Assembly (NCBI GenBank): GCA_043772355.1
Contig: JAYVGI010000413.1
Span: 1-6,341, forward strand
Direction: 5' to 3'
Source: JAAFIP01 sp043772355
GTDB taxonomy: Bacteria; Pseudomonadota; Gammaproteobacteria; Burkholderiales; Burkholderiaceae_C
DNA: 6,341 bases
Below the pieces are notes generated by a model. The model was not told the DNA's origin, did no database searches, and worked only from the letters and a program-made list of their open reading frames with translations. Positions 5,101-6,341 of this stretch are shown here, piece by piece. The position numbers were made by a program, and so were the translations under genes. Every line of letters starts with the position of its first letter. Within the stretch, counting starts at the first letter, position 1.

Positions 5101-6015
5101 ATGAACCTGCGCACCCTGCGGTATTTTGTAGCTATTGCTGACGCAGGGAGCCTCACGGCAGCGGCGCTGGCCATACCGTTGGCGCAACCCGCGCTGACCC
5201 GCCAGTTGCGCGAGCTGGAGGCCGATGTAGGCGTGCAGTTACTAGAGCGCATGCCGCGCGGCGTGCGCCTGACTGCGGCGGGCGTGACGTTTTATGAATC
5301 TGCCCAGCGCATCCTGGCCGAGGCTACCCGAGTGCGCCAAAAGCTCGATCGCAGCAAGGATCGCCCCGGCACGCCAGTGGTGCTGGGCGCATCGCCCACG
5401 CTGGCGCGGGTGCTGGTGCCTGGCCTGTTTGAAAGCTGCCAGCGTGCGGGCTCGGGTATCGAGATTCGCGTGCGCGAGGCCTTCACGCCCACGCTGCTGG
5501 ACTGGCTGGAGCGCGGCATGATCGACATGGCCATCGTCACCAACCCCGAGCCCGGGCGCGCGCTCACGCTGCAGCCGCTGCTGGGCGAACCCTTTGCCCT
5601 TGTGTCACCCCGCGCCCTCCAAATTGGCCCCATCGTGCCGCTCGCCCAGTTGGCGCGCATACCGCTGTTGATGACCAGCCTGCACCGCAGCATTGTGGAC
5701 ACGCAACTCCAGCCGCTGGGCAAGCAGCTGACAATTCAAGCCGAGATTGATTCGGTCGATGCCATCCGAGAGCTGGTGCTGCGCGGCCCCTGGGCCACCA
5801 TCATGCCGGTGTCTGTGTTCAAAGAGTCGCGCGCCAGCGATGAGGTGGTGATGTCCGAGATATCCGGCGTGCAGCTTAACCGCTTGCTGGTACTGGCCAC
5901 CCCCGTGCAGCCACGGGACAACGCCACCATCCCCGTGCTGCAAGAGATGATCGAAGCCGAATTTGCACGCCTGACGCAGCGCGGTGTGTTCAGCTTTGCC
6001 TCGGCCAGCAGCTAA
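5101..6015 (+). CDS. LysR-type transcriptional regulator
   Basis: A 304-residue LTTR of normal length. Residues 1-60 are the winged helix-turn-helix (MNLRTLRYFVAIADAGSL; recognition region about 17-40, with QPALTRQLRELE; then LLER-PRGVRLTAAG). A linker helix follows to about 88, and the co-inducer-binding domain spans about 90-290, with VLGASPTLARVLVPGLF and IDMAIVTNP typical of its first subdomain. It would bind DNA as a tetramer and respond to a pathway metabolite, most likely activating the upstream catabolic genes. It is co-oriented with and 6 nt downstream of pcaD rather than divergent, which is less usual for LTTRs and implies co-transcription with its presumed targets. No clear ribosome site precedes the ATG, consistent with translational coupling. 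Its stop overlaps the convergent gene. Effector and operator are unknown. Confidence 0.93.
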   Translation: MNLRTLRYFVAIADAGSLTAAALAIPLAQPALTRQLRELEADVGVQLLERMPRGVRLTAAGVTFYESAQRILAEATRVRQKLDRSKDRPGTPVVLGASPTLARVLVPGLFESCQRAGSGIEIRVREAFTPTLLDWLERGMIDMAIVTNPEPGRALTLQPLLGEPFALVSPRALQIGPIVPLAQLARIPLLMTSLHRSIVDTQLQPLGKQLTIQAEIDSVDAIRELVLRGPWATIMPVSVFKESRASDEVVMSEISGVQLNRLLVLATPVQPRDNATIPVLQEMIEAEFARLTQRGVFSFASASS

Positions 6016-6341
6016 AGCGCAGCGATGGTTTGAATGCCTTGCGACTTCACCGACGTTATGATGGCCTCTAGCGCCGCCACATTGGCCAGCATCTCGCGTT
6101 GGCTCACGGGGTAGGGCGCCACGCCGCGAATGGCCTGGGCAAATGCCTCCAGATTGGCCAGCACCGCAGCGTGGGGTGGCGCGAAATGGGTTTGCGGCTC
6201 CTGGTCGCGCAGCTTGGTGGTGATGTCCCAGCCGGTGGGTTTCTCAGGATGGGTGCGGTCGCGGATTTCTACCCAGCCCTTGGAGCCGTAGACAGTAAAG
6301 CGGCCATCAAATGGCGTGGCCAGGATGGCGCTGATCAATGC
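6012..6341 (-). CDS. Gfo/Idh/MocA-family oxidoreductase, C-terminal fragment at window edge
   Basis: About 110 C-terminal residues of an NAD(P)-dependent oxidoreductase. The frame is open at the right edge, so the N-terminal Rossmann domain lies outside. Seen here are the beta-strand segment ATPFDGRFTVYGSKGWVEIRD and the closing helices NLEAFAQAIRG and PVSQREMLANVAALEAIITS, both characteristic of the C-terminal domain of this family. Members oxidise or reduce sugars, cyclitols, or aldehyde and dihydrodiol intermediates of aromatic pathways; this fragment does not allow a choice. It is transcribed towards the lysR gene, and its TAG stop (6012-6014) overlaps the TAA of lysR (6013-6015), leaving no room for a terminator between them. 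Confidence 0.82.
   Translation of the reverse strand, partial: ALISAILATPFDGRFTVYGSKGWVEIRDRTHPEKPTGWDITTKLRDQEPQTHFAPPHAAVLANLEAFAQAIRGVAPYPVSQREMLANVAALEAIITSVKSQGIQTIAAL

Noticed and set aside
4608..5252. Minus-strand frame of 214 aa across the pcaD/lysR junction
   Set aside because: It is antisense to two strongly supported genes, with no known motif and no credible start signal.

Overview
The window reads as chromosomal DNA of a betaproteobacterium of the Burkholderiales, most likely Comamonadaceae (Rhodoferax, Polaromonas or Acidovorax-like). The reasons are the GC-rich codon use, two tandem Bug/TctC-type solute receptors (a family greatly expanded in this order), and an intergenic element at about 1431-1500 that resembles a dispersed repeat I associate with Comamonadaceae. 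The genus is inference. No plasmid, phage, IS, CRISPR or RNA gene is visible.

Layout, left to right. A 5'-truncated TauD/TfdA-type Fe(II)/2-oxoglutarate dioxygenase (to 782) is followed after 5 nt by an AhpD/CMD-fold protein (788-1387) that keeps the family's acid and histidine but lacks both redox cysteines. A 246-nt gap (1388-1633) holds the repeat, a strong hairpin and a possible -10 box. Then comes a small exported RlpA-like double-psi beta-barrel protein (1634-2158), a hairpin-bearing gap, two tandem Bug receptors (2235-3233 and 3268-4242), a gap made largely of five 7-bp tandem repeats, a PcaD-like enol-lactone hydrolase (4297-5094), and 6 nt later a LysR regulator (5101-6015). A convergent, truncated Gfo/Idh/MocA oxidoreductase (6012-6341, minus strand) overlaps the LysR gene by 4 bp.

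How they may work together (inference): the Bug receptors would capture a small organic acid in the periplasm. The dioxygenase, CMD-fold protein, hydrolase and perhaps the oxidoreductase would be enzymes of its catabolism, under the co-oriented LysR protein. No membrane transporter subunits (TctA/TctB) are in the window and the substrate cannot be read from the sequence. The rlpA-like gene concerns the cell wall and looks like an unrelated unit within the cluster.

I did not find a wholly new system. The points most worth a second look are the heptamer array in the pcaD leader, the Glu-to-Gln change at the presumed catalytic position of the RlpA-like protein, and the cysteine-free CMD protein paired with a dioxygenase.
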